The translations under genes were made by a program, and so were the position numbers. Of a stretch of DNA of 64,000 bases, positions 30,821 through 40,819 are shown piece by piece. Origin of the DNA: Ornithinimicrobium laminariae (lineage in GTDB: Bacteria; Actinomycetota; Actinomycetes; Actinomycetales; Dermatophilaceae); assembly GCF_019457945.1 (NCBI RefSeq), contig NZ_JAHZSU010000005.1, forward strand, positions 1 through 64,000, in the 5' to 3' direction. The notes under the pieces are model-generated. The model had not been told where the DNA came from. It saw nothing but the letters and a program-made list of their open reading frames with translations, and ran no database searches. Position 1 is the stretch's first letter, and every line of letters begins with the position of its first letter.

Positions 30821-33175
30821 ATGGGTAGCCACGTGGAAGACGAGCGAAAGTCCATGGTTGGGGCGGGGACGGATCCGGTGTGCGGGATGCAGGTCCAGGG
30901 TGACGACGCGTTGAGCGCTGAGCACGACGGGCAGCGGTTCGTTTTCTGCTCTGCGGGGTGTCGTCAGAAGTTCGTCGATGACCCGGACCGGTATGCCACA
31001 CCACAGGCCGACTCGGGCGGTGAACCTTCTGGTGCTACCGCGGAGGGGGCCGGGGGTGAGCAGGTGGAGTACACGTGTCCGATGCACCCTGAGATTCGAC
31101 AGCTGGGTCCGGGTGCGTGTCCGATTTGCGGGATGGGTTTGGAGCCCGCGACGGTGACCGCTGACACGGGGCCTAGCGCTGAGTTGGTAGATATGACGCG
31201 CCGGTTCTGGGTGGGCGCGGCGTTGGCGGCACCGGTGTTCTTGTTGGAGATGAGCACCCATCTGTTCGGTGCGGTCGATGACGTGGTGCCCTCCGGTGTT
31301 TCGGCGTGGATCCAGCTGATCCTGGCGACCCCGGTGGTGTTGTGGGCGGGGTGGCCCTTCTTCGTGCGTGGGTGGGCCTCGGTCCGTAGCCGTAACTTGA
31401 ACATGTTCACGCTGATCGCGATGGGCACCGGCGTCGCGTGGTTGTACAGCATTGTTGCCACCCTGCTCCCGGGGATTTTTCCTGATTCGTTCCGGGACGG
31501 TGACGGCACGGTCGCGGTGTACTTCGAAGCGGCGGCGGTCATCACCGTGTTGGTCCTGCTCGGTCAGGTCCTGGAGCTGCGGGCCCGGGAGCAGACTTCC
31601 GGGGCGATCAAAGCGTTGTTGGACATGACCCCTAAGACCGCGCGCCGGGTCCGTCATGATGGCAGCGACGAAGAGATCGCGTTGGAAGACGTCGAGCTTG
31701 GGGACCGGTTGCGGGTCCGGCCCGGAGAGCGGGTCCCGGTCGATGGTGAGGTCGATGAGGGCCAGTCCTCGGTGGATGAGTCGCTGGTGACGGGAGAGTC
31801 GATGCCGGTGACCAAGGCCCCCGGAGACAGCGTCATCGGAGGGACGATCAACCAGAGCGGTGGGTTGGTGATGACCGCGCAGAAGGTGGGCCGCGACACC
31901 ATGTTGTCGCGGATCGTGGCGATGGTGGCTGAGGCACAACGCTCGCGCGCGCCGATCCAAGGGCTCGCTGACCGGGTCGCGGGTGTGTTCGTGCCGGCCG
32001 TGATCGCGGTAGCTGTCCTGACGTTTGCGGTGTGGGCTTTCGTGGGACCAGAGCCCCGTCTGGCCTACGCGCTCATCGCGGCTGTTGCCGTGCTGATCAT
32101 TGCGTGCCCGTGCGCGTTGGGTCTGGCCACGCCGATGTCCATCATGGTCGGGGTAGGACGCGGGGCGGGGCTTGGTGTGCTGATCAAGAACGCTGAGGCG
32201 TTGGAGCGGATGGAGAAGGTCGACACGTTGGTGGTGGATAAGACCGGCACGCTCACCGAAGGCCGTCCCAGTTTGACCCACACCGCGCCCAACGAGGGGT
32301 TCGAAACCACAGAGCTGGTGCAATTAGCGGCCGCTGTCGAGCGGGCGTCTGAGCACCCGTTGGCTGAGGCCATCGTCGCGGCAGCTCGCGACCAGGACCT
32401 CGAGGTCGTCGACGTCAGCGATTTCGACGCGCCCACGGGCCGCGGCGTCAGCGGCACCGTGCAAGGCCGCCGGGTGGTGATCGGCAGTCCCACGTTCTTG
32501 GAGTCACAAGACGTGGACATCAGCGGTGTGCACGAGCAGGCCGAGGAGTACCGCGCCCAGGGGGCGACCGCGATCCTGATCGGGGTCGACGATGTCGCCG
32601 CCGGGGTGTTCGCGATCGCCGACGCGATCAAGGACACGACCAAAGACGCGGTCAAGGCGCTACGCGCTGAGGGCATCGAAGTGGTCATGTTGACGGGTGA
32701 TAACGAAACCACCGCCCGCGCTGTCGCAGACCAGCTCGGGATCGACCGGGTCGAGGCCGAGGTACTGCCAGAGGACAAAAGCGATATCGTGACCCAGTTG
32801 CGCGCGCAGGGACGGGTGGTCGCGATGGCCGGCGACGGCGTCAACGACGCCCCAGCGTTAGCGGCCGCCGATGTGGGCTTGGCCATGGGCTCGGGTACGG
32901 ACGTGGCCATGGAAAGCGCCGGCGTCACGCTCCTCGGGGGTGATTTGACCGGGATCGTGCACGCCCGCGCCCTGTCGCAAAGAACGATGCGCAACATCCG
33001 ACAGAACCTGGTCTTCGCGTTCATGTACAACACCGCTGGTATCCCCATCGCCGCCGGGGTGCTTTACCCGGTGTTCGGTGTGCTGCTCTCCCCGATCATC
33101 GCCGCGGCCGCGATGTCGCTGTCCTCGGTCAGCGTCATCGCCAACGCACTACGCTTACGCTCCCAGAAACTCTGA
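30821..33175 (+). CDS. copA: Copper-exporting P1B-type ATPase with YHS and heavy-metal-binding N-terminal domains
   Basis: A 784-residue membrane pump. N terminus: a YHS domain (DPVCGMQV to [14 protein letters not shown], about 17-54), then a heavy-metal-binding segment (YTCPMHPEI...[12 protein letters not shown], about 84-110) in place of the usual HMA domain. Pump core: CPC motif in [11 protein letters not shown] (about 428), phosphorylation motif DKTGTLT (about 472), [17 protein letters not shown] and [13 protein letters not shown]. The YN pair in FMYNTAG and the MSLSS motif near the C terminus mark the Cu(I) subgroup P1B-1. No Shine-Dalgarno sequence precedes ATG 30821; with TATAAT 6 bp upstream, leaderless translation is likely (ATG 30854 is the alternative). 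The repressor CsoR follows. Confidence 0.93.
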   Translation: MGSHVEDERKSMVGAGTDPVCGMQVQGDDALSAEHDGQRFVFCSAGCRQKFVDDPDRYATPQADSGGEPSGATAEGAGGEQVEYTCPMHPEIRQLGPGACPICGMGLEPATVTADTGPSAELVDMTRRFWVGAALAAPVFLLEMSTHLFGAVDDVVPSGVSAWIQLILATPVVLWAGWPFFVRGWASVRSRNLNMFTLIAMGTGVAWLYSIVATLLPGIFPDSFRDGDGTVAVYFEAAAVITVLVLLGQVLELRAREQTSGAIKALLDMTPKTARRVRHDGSDEEIALEDVELGDRLRVRPGERVPVDGEVDEGQSSVDESLVTGESMPVTKAPGDSVIGGTINQSGGLVMTAQKVGRDTMLSRIVAMVAEAQRSRAPIQGLADRVAGVFVPAVIAVAVLTFAVWAFVGPEPRLAYALIAAVAVLIIACPCALGLATPMSIMVGVGRGAGLGVLIKNAEALERMEKVDTLVVDKTGTLTEGRPSLTHTAPNEGFETTELVQLAAAVERASEHPLAEAIVAAARDQDLEVVDVSDFDAPTGRGVSGTVQGRRVVIGSPTFLESQDVDISGVHEQAEEYRAQGATAILIGVDDVAAGVFAIADAIKDTTKDAVKALRAEGIEVVMLTGDNETTARAVADQLGIDRVEAEVLPEDKSDIVTQLRAQGRVVAMAGDGVNDAPALAAADVGLAMGSGTDVAMESAGVTLLGGDLTGIVHARALSQRTMRNIRQNLVFAFMYNTAGIPIAAGVLYPVFGVLLSPIIAAAAMSLSSVSVIANALRLRSQKL

Positions 33176-33216
33176 GTGCACCCCGCACCCCTGATCCGCG
33201 TGAAAGTGATATCGCA

Positions 33217-33525
33217 ATGACAACAAGCGGAGAGGCGCCCACACCCCCGGGGTATGCCGACACCAAGGATTCTCAGATCAAGAGACTCCAACGCATCGAG
33301 GGGCAGGTGCGAGGGGTGCGGCGCATGGTCGAAGAAGACACGTACTGCATCGACGTCCTCACCCAGATCTCGGCAGCCACCAAAGCGCTGGAAGCCGTGG
33401 CGATCAGTCTGCTGCACGAGCACCTCACCCACTGCGTGAGCGAGGCCATCCACAGTGGCGGCGACGAAGCGAAGGACAAGATCGACGAGGCCTCCTCCGC
33501 CATCGCTCGGCTAGTGCGCTCCTAA
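33217..33525 (+). CDS. csoR: CsoR-type copper-sensing repressor
   Basis: A 102-residue all-helical repressor. The copper ligands fit the canonical spacing exactly: Cys44, His69 and Cys73 (25 and 4 residues apart), in DTYCIDVL and LLHEHLTHC. The N-terminal IKRLQRIEGQVRGVRRMVE is the family signature. Copper binding releases CsoR from GC-rich palindromes of the TACCCC type; matching boxes lie upstream of copA and of the NlpC/P60 gene. It starts 41 bp after copA, probably in the same transcript, which gives feedback control. Confidence 0.92.
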   Translation: MTTSGEAPTPPGYADTKDSQIKRLQRIEGQVRGVRRMVEEDTYCIDVLTQISAATKALEAVAISLLHEHLTHCVSEAIHSGGDEAKDKIDEASSAIARLVRS

Positions 33526-33632
33526 AGCCCGAGCCCAACGGCACCTACGGGGACGTGGCGCGCCAGGGGCCCGGGCCGGAGTCACGCGACGGCGCCCAGT
33601 CCCACGTTGTGCGTGAGGGTTGCGTGGGTCGT

Positions 33633-34475
33633 TCAGTCGATCATGACTGCTTGGACATCGTTCTCCCCGGCGATGAGAAGCTCAATGTCGCCCTCGGGGG
33701 TTCGCTGAGTGGACATCGCTTGGATGGCTGAGTCCAGTTGCTCGCTCTCCTGCCAGGTGGCACCACCATCGGTGGACACGTGCACGGCGCCGGTGTCGCT
33801 GATACCGACGACGGTGTCCTGATCGGCCCAGTCCAGCAGGACCAAGGGTGGCGCTGATGGCACAGGCTCCCACCGGTTGCCCCCATCAGGGCTGCGTTGC
33901 ACCCCGCTGGCAGTGCTGACCAGTAGCTCTGCTCCCGCTGGTCGCAGTGCCACGTCGATGAGGTCCTCCGGTGTCGCGCCGTCCTGCCATGTTTGCCCAT
34001 CGGTGCTGGAGCGCAACGTCCCATCGAAACCGACGGTGACTGTGTCGTTGACGTCGAGAAGGTGGAAGTCGGACTCTCCTTCCCGAGACAGCGCCGACCA
34101 GGTCTGTCCTGCGTCGGTGGTTTCGATCAGGCCCACCGGCTCGGCCAGATCGACGCCCGCGCCTGGGTGCCCCGAAGCCAGGTACGTGCTCTCGTTCAGC
34201 ACAGCGAAACCCATCAGGTCGATCTGGGGACCAACCTGGGACAGCTGGTCCCCGTCGACGGTCCACAACCCGTCATGGGTCGCCAACACAATGCCGCCCG
34301 AAGGCCCGGCCCGTTCGATGGCGTGGACGTGGGTATCCGCGATCGCCAGTCCCGAACCCGTAGGTTCCTGCGGGGCCGAGGGTTCCGGGGTACCGCCGCA
34401 CCCGGCCACAAGAACCACGCTAAGGGCTGCCAGGGCGCGTGGGACCGGCGCCGACCCAAAAGTTGGCGACCTCAC
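33633..34475 (-). CDS. Sialidase/BNR-repeat-like lipoprotein of the copper island
   Basis: A 280-residue exported protein with signal peptide and lipobox (SVVLVAGCGG, Cys about 26). The mature part has repeated Ser/Thr-x-Asp-x-Gly-x-x-Trp boxes (TTDAGQTWSA, STDGQTWQD, SPDGGNRWEP, STDGGATWQE), the Asp-box or BNR pattern of beta-propeller proteins. Such lipoproteins are often found next to DUF305 proteins and copper pumps in actinobacteria. A glycosidase activity is not implied. It begins in an ATGA overlap with the DUF305 gene. Confidence 0.8.
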   Translation of the reverse strand: MRSPTFGSAPVPRALAALSVVLVAGCGGTPEPSAPQEPTGSGLAIADTHVHAIERAGPSGGIVLATHDGLWTVDGDQLSQVGPQIDLMGFAVLNESTYLASGHPGAGVDLAEPVGLIETTDAGQTWSALSREGESDFHLLDVNDTVTVGFDGTLRSSTDGQTWQDGATPEDLIDVALRPAGAELLVSTASGVQRSPDGGNRWEPVPSAPPLVLLDWADQDTVVGISDTGAVHVSTDGGATWQESEQLDSAIQAMSTQRTPEGDIELLIAGENDVQAVMID

Positions 34476-35062
34476 TGGCCCGACCCCAGCATCTGCTCCA
34501 TCTCATCGATCTCGCTCTGTTGAGCCTCGATGATGGTCCCGGCCAAGGCGACCGCGTCGGGGTTGAGACCTTCATCTTGTTGGGCGCGGGACATGCTGAT
34601 CGCACCCTCGTGATGCTCGATCATCATCTCTAACCAGATCGTGTCGAACTGGTCCCCCTCAGCCTCCATCATGTCCTGCATCTCACCTGGGCTCATCATC
34701 CCCATGTCGCCCATGTCGCCCATGTCGCCCATGCCGGTCGGGACGTCCACACCCCAGTCCTGCAACCAGGCCCTCATGGTGTCGATCTCTGGGTCTTGGG
34801 CGGCTTCGATCCGTTCAGCGAGATCGGCGACCTCGGGTCCGCCCTGGTCGACCGCCATCTCAGACATGACGATGGCTTGTTGGTGGTGCGGGATCATCCC
34901 GGTCGTGAACTCGACGTCAGCGTCGTTGAACTCCTCGGCGGGCTCTTGCTGCTCGGAGGTGGTGGGCTCGGTAGAACTGGGTTCCTCGGTAGTGCAGGCG
35001 GACAACGCGAAGGTCATGGCGACAGCGATAGCGGGTAGCGCGAACGTGCGGGGATAAGACAT
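34472..35062 (-). CDS. DUF305 lipoprotein
   Basis: A 196-residue secreted lipoprotein from ATG 35062 (AGGAGC 6 nt upstream). The signal peptide ends in the lipobox ALSACTTEE. Two DUF305 repeats follow, with FTTGMIPHHQQAIVMSEMA near residue 63 and WLEMMIEHHEGAISMSRA near 150: each carries a His pair in a ferritin-like helical fold, plus a Met-rich stretch (GMGDMGDMGDMGMMSPGEM) that suits copper binding. Probably binds copper outside the cell. Middle gene of a three-gene minus-strand operon with the DUF6153 and BNR genes. Confidence 0.88.
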   Translation of the reverse strand: MSYPRTFALPAIAVAMTFALSACTTEEPSSTEPTTSEQQEPAEEFNDADVEFTTGMIPHHQQAIVMSEMAVDQGGPEVADLAERIEAAQDPEIDTMRAWLQDWGVDVPTGMGDMGDMGDMGMMSPGEMQDMMEAEGDQFDTIWLEMMIEHHEGAISMSRAQQDEGLNPDAVALAGTIIEAQQSEIDEMEQMLGSGQ

Positions 35063-35147
35063 GAAGGTGCTCCTGATACTGGGAGGGATAGGGGACGTGC
35101 GCAGGCCGGCCAAACCGCTACGGTCAGCCGCCGCTGCAATGCCTCCC

Positions 35148-35618
35148 TCAGGTGCGCATCACGCACAGCACATGAATGCGGGGGTGCACCCACCACCTCA
35201 CCGGGTCCCACAAATGTGGCGTGACAAGCATCCGCCGGCGATGACCAAACCGGGTCCAACCCTTGCGCTTCAACGCGAAGAAGGTCGCCATCAAGACCAA
35301 CGCGGTCAGCACCGCCAGACACGCTTGGGTTAGCGCCCCGGAATGCCCGGCACCCGGTTCATGGTGACCACTATGCCCAGCAGCTGAACCGGTGAGCTCA
35401 GAATGTCCACCACCGGTGGCCACATCTGGCGCAAGAGACGCGGCAGCGACTGTAGGCACGGTCACACATTGCGTGGTGCCGGTGTGGGACAAAGCAAGAC
35501 CGTGCATCAGAACCAGCGACAGCACCACCACGACCATCCACACCGTGCTCAACCACCGGCTGGACACAGCACCCCGCGACCGCTGCCCCACCTCAAGCAC
35601 CCTGCCCCGCCTCCACAT
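35148..35618 (-). CDS. DUF6153-like membrane protein
   Basis: A 156-residue protein with two membrane helices (about residues 22-44, WLSTVWMVVVVLSLVLMHGLALS, and about 93-112, ALTQACLAVLTALVLMATFFAL). The outward-facing loop between them is rich in His, Gly and Ser (GGGHSELTGSAAGHSGHHEPGAGHSG), a likely metal-binding segment. It has the general form of the DUF6153 proteins found beside copper genes in actinobacteria. The ATG at 35618 has GGAAGG about 7 nt upstream. First gene of the operon leading to DUF305. Confidence 0.7.
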   Translation of the reverse strand: MWRRGRVLEVGQRSRGAVSSRWLSTVWMVVVVLSLVLMHGLALSHTGTTQCVTVPTVAAASLAPDVATGGGHSELTGSAAGHSGHHEPGAGHSGALTQACLAVLTALVLMATFFALKRKGWTRFGHRRRMLVTPHLWDPVRWWVHPRIHVLCVMRT

Positions 35619-35689
35619 AATATCCTTCCCGCGCGGAAGAAACAGATCGACAGATTCTGATCGTAACGACGCGCGTCATGCCGGACACC

Positions 35690-35724
35690 AGTGGCCCACA
35701 CCCCACGATCGGGTGCGGGCCACT
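35690..35724 (-). terminator. Terminator after the NlpC/P60 gene
   Basis: AGTGGCCCACACCC and GGGTGCGGGCCACT pair over 14 positions with one mismatch around a 7-nt loop. It lies 15 bp beyond the stop of the minus-strand NlpC/P60 gene. Confidence 0.7.
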
Positions 35725-35738
35725 AACGCACTGGTCAA

Positions 35739-36593
35739 TCAGCCGACGCGGCCGTAGCTGGTGACACCGGAGAACATCTTCCGCTTCTGAGTCGGGATCC
35801 CGGGCTTGCCGGAGTCGTAGATCATTCCGTCCCCGGCATAGATCGCGTTGTGGTAGGCGGGGGCACCCCAGAACACAAGATCACCCGGGCGGGGCTCTGA
35901 GACGGGAGTCGTGGCCTGACGCTGTGCTTCAGCGGTCCGCGGTAGATCAACACCGACCTTGGCGTAGACGTACTGTATGTACCCCGAGCAATCGAAGCCC
36001 GTCGAGGGGCTCGTGCCACCCCAGGAATACATGATCCCGGTGTACTGCTGCGCGTAACCCAAAACCCCGCTCGCGCTCGTGCTCGCGCTCGAGGAACGGC
36101 TGCTGCTACGCGACGCGCTCTGCTGGGAACGGCTATCACTGCTCGTGGCGTTCAGTCCCATCGCCCGGCTAGTCAAGGGGCCCACGATGCCATCAGCAAC
36201 CAGGCCGTTTCGGGACTGCCACCGCTTGACCGCAGCGTGCGTGACCGGCCCGAAAATGCCGTCAGCGTTCGCTCCGACGATGGTTTGGACACTCTGCACA
36301 GTGCCACCCCGAGAGCCCCACCGCACCGTGCCAGTGCTCGGATGGGCCGGCACAGGCAACGTAGGCAGCGCCGACACCGCCATACCTGCCGGCGCAGCGG
36401 GCGCAGCGGGCGCAGCGGGCGCAGCGGGCGCAGCGGGCGCAGCGGGCGCAGAAACGCTAGGTGCGGCTTGGGCCCCACCCGTCATCGAGACCATCAGACC
36501 AAGGCTGGTAGCCGTGACCGCGCCCGCACGAGTGAGTCGGGCGCCAGTCAGACGCCGGGGTGCACGGTGACGTCCACGAGGGGTAAAAGACAT
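35739..36593 (-). CDS. NlpC/P60 peptidoglycan endopeptidase with peptidoglycan-binding domain
   Basis: A 284-residue secreted cell-wall hydrolase from ATG 36593 (AAGGAA 5 nt upstream). Signal peptide to about residue 43 (ending GGAQA-AP). Then a low-complexity Ala-Ala-Pro run encoded by a 9-bp repeat, a PG_binding_1 domain (RWGSRGGTVQSVQTIVG...GIFGPVTHAAVKRWQ, about 88-140), a Ser/Arg linker and the NlpC/P60 domain (about 175-284) with catalytic Cys in FDCSGYIQYVY and His in AYHNAIYAG. It cleaves stem peptides. Translation is preceded by a c-di-AMP riboswitch (36605-36745), usual for this family, and a CsoR-like box lies further upstream at 36821-36837. The open frame reaching 36689 lies in the riboswitch and is rejected. 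Confidence 0.9.
   Translation of the reverse strand: MSFTPRGRHRAPRRLTGARLTRAGAVTATSLGLMVSMTGGAQAAPSVSAPAAPAAPAAPAAPAAPAAPAGMAVSALPTLPVPAHPSTGTVRWGSRGGTVQSVQTIVGANADGIFGPVTHAAVKRWQSRNGLVADGIVGPLTSRAMGLNATSSDSRSQQSASRSSSRSSSASTSASGVLGYAQQYTGIMYSWGGTSPSTGFDCSGYIQYVYAKVGVDLPRTAEAQRQATTPVSEPRPGDLVFWGAPAYHNAIYAGDGMIYDSGKPGIPTQKRKMFSGVTSYGRVG
36391..36449. repeat. 9-bp tandem repeat encoding an Ala-Ala-Pro run
   Basis: The unit GGCGCAGCG is repeated six or more times. On the minus strand it encodes the APA-APA low-complexity spacer between signal peptide and peptidoglycan-binding domain, likely to vary in length by slippage. Confidence 0.85.
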
Positions 36594-36604
36594 GAGGTTC
36601 CTTC

Positions 36605-36745
36605 TCCTTGCGCCTACGAGGTCAGCTGTCGGGTTCAGGCTGGAGAGCGCCTGGTCACCCCCGGCCGCGAAGACCATGGGTGACTTCACCCCAAGGGACG
36701 CGCACGTCCCAAACGAAGTGGGTCCCCCGCTCCTGCCGCGCGGAA
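36605..36745 (-). ncRNA. c-di-AMP riboswitch (ydaO/yuaA type)
   Basis: Minus strand, upstream of the NlpC/P60 gene. The conserved blocks appear in order: GGGGGACCCA, TCCCTTGGGGTGAA, GGGTGACCAGGCGCTC, CCTGAACCCGACAGCTGACC and CGTAGGCG, then the AAGGA ribosome-binding site. In actinobacteria this class turns off cell-wall hydrolase genes when c-di-AMP is high. Confidence 0.8.
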
Positions 36746-36820
36746 GTGCAACGGGCCCGCGGTCAGTGGCAGGACTAGGCGGCTGACGCGGGACTCTCCG
36801 GTGAGGAAAGCGCTGTCAAC

Positions 36821-36837
36821 ATACCCCCAATAGGTAT
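36821..36837. promoter_or_regulatory. Second CsoR-like palindrome
   Basis: ATACCCCCAATAGGTAT has the same ATACC...GGTAT half-sites and 17-bp length as the copA operator at 30795-30811. It lies about 75 bp upstream of the riboswitch, where the NlpC/P60 promoter should be. TGTCAA next to it (minus strand TTGACA) is a candidate -35 box. Confidence 0.5.
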
Positions 36838-37052
36838 CGAATGTCACGTTTCGATAACGACGACACGGAGAAGGACCGGCACGAAGCGAAGTTCGACCGC
36901 CGCACTCCACTGACATCGCCGTCACCGGTTGCCGGGACCCCACCAACCACGCCTCGGAGTACACCCCAAACACACACATGCACACTGCTCCATATCGGAG
37001 CATCTGGAGTGTTAAACGTAATAGATGCACACATCTGTTCTAGGGTCTAGAC

Positions 37053-37637
37053 ATGTCGGGACAAATCGTGGGATACGTACGAGTCAGCAGCGTGGAGCAA
37101 AACCCAGCACGGCAAATTGCCGCGATCGGAACCGTCGATGAAACCTTCACCGATCAGGTCAGTGGAAAGTCTCGCTCCGAACGACCAGAACTAGCTCGGA
37201 TGCTGCGCCATGTCCGTCGCGGTGACACTGTTCGGGTTTCCTCGATGGACCGGCTTGCCCGCTCGGTGATTGACCTGGCACAGATCATCCAAGAGCTGAA
37301 CAACAAGCAGGTCGAGGTGGAATTTGTTACCGAACGGCTCACCTTCGCGGCCGGCGCCGAAGACCCGTTCGCCATGTTCCAACTCCACATGCTCGGGGCC
37401 GTCGCCCAACTCGAACGATCTCTCATCAAAGAACGACAACGAGAAGGCATCGACATCGCCCGCACCAAAGGGGTCTACAGAGGACGCTCCCGCGCCCTCT
37501 CCCCCGAACAGATCAGCCAAGCCCACGACAAGGTCGAAGCCGGCGTCCCCAAAACCAAGATAGCCCGCGACCTCGGCTGCTCCCGGCGCGCGCTCTACGA
37601 CGCATTACAAGCTCGCGGCGCGTATGCCACTTCATAG
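37053..37637 (+). CDS. Serine recombinase, resolvase/invertase family
   Basis: A 194-residue recombinase with catalytic Ser in GYVRVSSVEQNPARQ (about 7-21), VRVSSMDRLARSVIDLAQ, and the helix FAMFQLHMLGAVAQLERSLIKERQREGI. The C-terminal HTH is GVPKTKIARDLGCSRRALYDALQ. It differs in sequence from the two other serine recombinases of the window, so it is not a duplicate. It forms the right edge of the copper island. A near-palindrome (TGTTCTAG GG TCTAGACA, 37033-37050) overlaps its 5' side and may be a crossover or operator site. Confidence 0.88.
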   Translation: MSGQIVGYVRVSSVEQNPARQIAAIGTVDETFTDQVSGKSRSERPELARMLRHVRRGDTVRVSSMDRLARSVIDLAQIIQELNNKQVEVEFVTERLTFAAGAEDPFAMFQLHMLGAVAQLERSLIKERQREGIDIARTKGVYRGRSRALSPEQISQAHDKVEAGVPKTKIARDLGCSRRALYDALQARGAYATS

Positions 37638-37773
37638 CAAAGGCTGAGTAACCCTCTCCTGCGCCCTCCGGTTGAAGAACTGACCCTTGTTGGGGGTCGA
37701 GCCCAGCCGAACTAGAAACAAAATCGGTGCGAATCTGCCGTCCGCAGAACCTTATATGGGCCAAACTGTGTCC

Positions 37774-40700
37774 ATGGCGTCCACGGTTGAAGAGCTACTC
37801 GAAAAGTTTCTCCTTGAGTCACAGTCCACGGTGGAGCGGGGCACCAAGTTTGAGCGTTTGATCAAGTCGTTTCTGCTTAACGACGTGGAGTGGTCCCAGC
37901 GTTTTGATCAGGTGTGGGAGTGGATGGAATGGCCCGGCCGTGCCGGCAAGCGGGATACCGGCATCGACTTAGTTGCCCGTGTACGTGAAACCGGGGACCT
38001 GGTCGCGGTGCAGTGCAAGTTTTATGACCCTGACACGTTGCTTCAGAAGTCTCACATTGACTCGTTCTTGTCTGACTCAGGCAAAGCCCCGTTTACCGAG
38101 CGTCTGGTGGTTTCGACGGCTCTGAACTGGGGGCCGAACGCTGAGGCTGCGATTCAGGGGCAGACCAAACCGGTGAGCCGTATTGGTTTGCATGACTTGG
38201 TCGAGTCCTCGATCGATTGGCACCAGTTCGATATCTCAACACCAGAAATTCTGGAGTTGAAGGAACGCAAACAGTTGCGTCCTCACCAGCGTGAGGCCCT
38301 GGACAAGGTCCGGGCCGGGTTCGAAACCGGGGACCGCGGCAAACTGATCATGGCCTGCGGCACGGGCAAGACCTTCACGTCATTGAAGATTGTCGAAGAA
38401 CAAGTGCCCCTGGGCGGGTCCGTTCTGTTCTTGGTGCCCTCGATCGCGTTGCTGTCACAGACACTGCGTGAATGGTCCATCGAGGCCGAAAACTCGCTGC
38501 GCACGTTCGCAGTATGTTCTGACATCAAAGTCGGCCGCAGTGAAGACTCCCCCGAGATCTCTCTCGTCGACCTCACCATCCCGGCCACCACAGACCCGGT
38601 CAAACTCGCCGGGCAGGTCAACAACCCGGACCTAGCAGCTAATCGCATCACGGTGGTGTTTTCGACCTATCAGTCCATTGACGTGGTCGCCAAAGCCCAA
38701 AAAGATGCGGGGCTACCCGAGTTCGACATGATCATCTGCGACGAGGCCCACCGCACCACCGGCGCAACACTGGCCGACCAGGACGAATCAGCGTTCGTCA
38801 AAGTCCACGACAACAACTTCATCAAGGCATCCAAACGCCTATACATGACCGCGACCCCACGCATCTATGACGACAACTCCAAAGCCAAAGCAGGCCAGTC
38901 CAACGCCATCCTTGCCTCCATGGACGACGAGAACCTGTTCGGCCCAGAATTTCACCGACTCGGGTTCGGCGAAGCAGTCTCACTGAACCTCCTGACGGAC
39001 TACAAAGTGCTCGTCCTCGCAGTTGATGAAGGTTCCGTGTCTCGCACGTTCCAAGGGACAATGGAAGCCAACAGCGAACTCAAACTCGATGACGTGGCCA
39101 GGATCGTGGGCTGCTGGAACGGCCTGGCCAAGGTTGGTCAGGCTGAGCACGACTTCTCTGTCGACCCCGAACCAATGAAGCGTGCTGTCGCGTTCTCCCG
39201 CGACATCAAAGCCTCCCAACAGTTCGCCAGCGTGTTCGATGAAGTTATCGGCGACTACGTCCGCAACCAAAACATCGGGGAAGACGATGGTGAGCGGCCA
39301 CCGTTAAACACGACGGTGCACCACGTCGACGGCAAAATGAACATCCTCACCCGCAACGAAGAACTCGACTGGCTCAAAACCAACCCCGGCACAGACTCCT
39401 GCCGCGTCCTCACCAACGCCAAATGCCTCTCTGAAGGCGTGGACGTGCCCGCACTGGATGCCGTGATGTTCCTCAACCCCCGCAAGTCCGTCGTCGACGT
39501 CGTCCAATCCGTAGGCCGTGTCATGCGCCGCTCACCAGGCAAAAAATACGGCTACATCATTTTGCCGATCGGCATCCCAGCAGGGATGAGCCCCGAAGAA
39601 GCACTCAGAGACAACGACCGCTACCGCGTCGTCTGGGACGTGCTCCAAGCCCTACGCGCCCACGATGAACGCTTCAACGCCATGATCAACAAAATCGAGC
39701 TCAACAACACCCGCGACCAACGCATCAACGTCATCGGAGTCGGCGGCAACGACGACGAGTCCACCACAAACACCACAGACAAGCCCGAACCCAAGCAGTT
39801 GTCGTTCAACTGGGAAGCGCTCGAAGAGTGGCGCGACGCGATCTACGCCAAAATCGTTCAAAAGGTCGGCACCCGACGCTACTGGGAAGACTGGGCCAAA
39901 GACGTCGCCACCATCGCTGACAACCACCGCACCAGGTTGCTGGCGATCCTAGAATCCGGGCACGCAGCCGAGGAGTTCAATGCTTTCCACCGGGCGCTGC
40001 AAGCGAACCTGAACGAGGGCATCAACCGGGACGACGCGATCGACATGCTCTCCCAACACATGATCACCAAACCCGTCTTCGACGCACTGTTCTCCGAATA
40101 CCAGTTTGCTGAACACAACCCAGTATCCAAAGTCATGCAGACCATGCTCGAAACCCTGGAAGGCGCGAACCTCGAAGCAGAGACCGAACCCCTAGAAAAG
40201 TTCTACGAATCCGTGCGCCTACGCGCGGCCGGTATCGACAACGCTGAAGGCAAACAACGCATCATCACCGAACTATACGAACGGTTCTTCAAACTCGCCT
40301 TCCCCCGCGCAGCCGACGCACTCGGCATCGTCTACACCCCCACCGAAATCGTTGACTTCATCATCCGCTCCGTTGACCACCTCTCGCGCGAACACTTCGG
40401 CAAAGGACTCACCGATGAAGGCGTGCACGTCCTCGACCCGTTCACCGGCACCGGCACCTTCATCACCCGACTGATCGCTTCCGGCCTGATCGAACCCCAC
40501 GACCTAGCCCGCAAATACGCCTCAGAGCTGCACGCCAACGAGATCATGCTGCTGGCCTACTACATCGCAGCGATCAACATCGAAACCACATTCCAACAGC
40601 AAATGACCAACGCCGACATTGAAGCCCCATACGAGGCTTTTGGTGGGATCGTGCTGACCGACACCTTCCAGATGACCGAAAAAGACGACATCAACGACCT

Positions 40701-40780
40701 GGTCATCTTCACCAACAACAACGAACGCGTCGAAAACCAACGCGCCCTCGACATCCGCGTCATCATCGGCAACCCGCCCT
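37774..40780 (+). pseudogene. Type ISP restriction-modification enzyme, 5' part (nuclease, helicase, start of methyltransferase)
   Basis: The first 1002 codons of a single-chain type ISP (LlaGI-like) enzyme, start ATG 37774 (ATG 37756 possible). Domains: Mrr-like nuclease (GTKFERLIKSFLL, DTGIDLVARV...VQCKFY, about 20-90); superfamily 2 translocase (MACGTGKTFT about 190, ICDEAHRTTG about 320, TATPRIY, SVGRVMRRSPGKKYG about 580); coupler; methyltransferase with GIVYTPTEIVDFII and DPFTGTGTF (about 888). The reading frame reaches the motif IV codons for Gly-Asn-Pro-Pro and is then broken by the inserted element, running on to a stop at 40869 with foreign residues. The rest is at 53893-55701. Joined, the two parts give 1602 residues, the normal family length. 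Confidence 0.92.
40774..40780. repeat. Left junction core CCGCCCT
   Basis: The 7-bp sequence CCGCCCT occurs here and at 53893-53899, once at each end of the inserted element. Adjacent inner ends are inverted: TTCCCCCGA (40780-40788) on the left and TCGGGGGAA (53884-53892) on the right. Confidence 0.85.
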
Positions 40781-40819
40781 TCCCCCGAAAGTGGGGGTGT
40801 TGCGGGGTAGTGTGTGGCC

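Noticed and set aside
30413..32323. Minus-strand open frame of 636 codons opposite copA
   Set aside because: It is antisense to the well-supported copper ATPase. Its product is Arg/His/Pro-rich, as expected for a G+C-rich shadow frame.
36594..36689. N-terminal extension of the NlpC/P60 protein
   Set aside because: This DNA is the conserved c-di-AMP riboswitch; the signal peptide starts at 36593.
29163..37637. Complete Tn3-family transposon
   Set aside because: Resolvases occur at both edges, but there is no TnpA transposase gene and no matching 38-bp terminal inverted repeats were seen.
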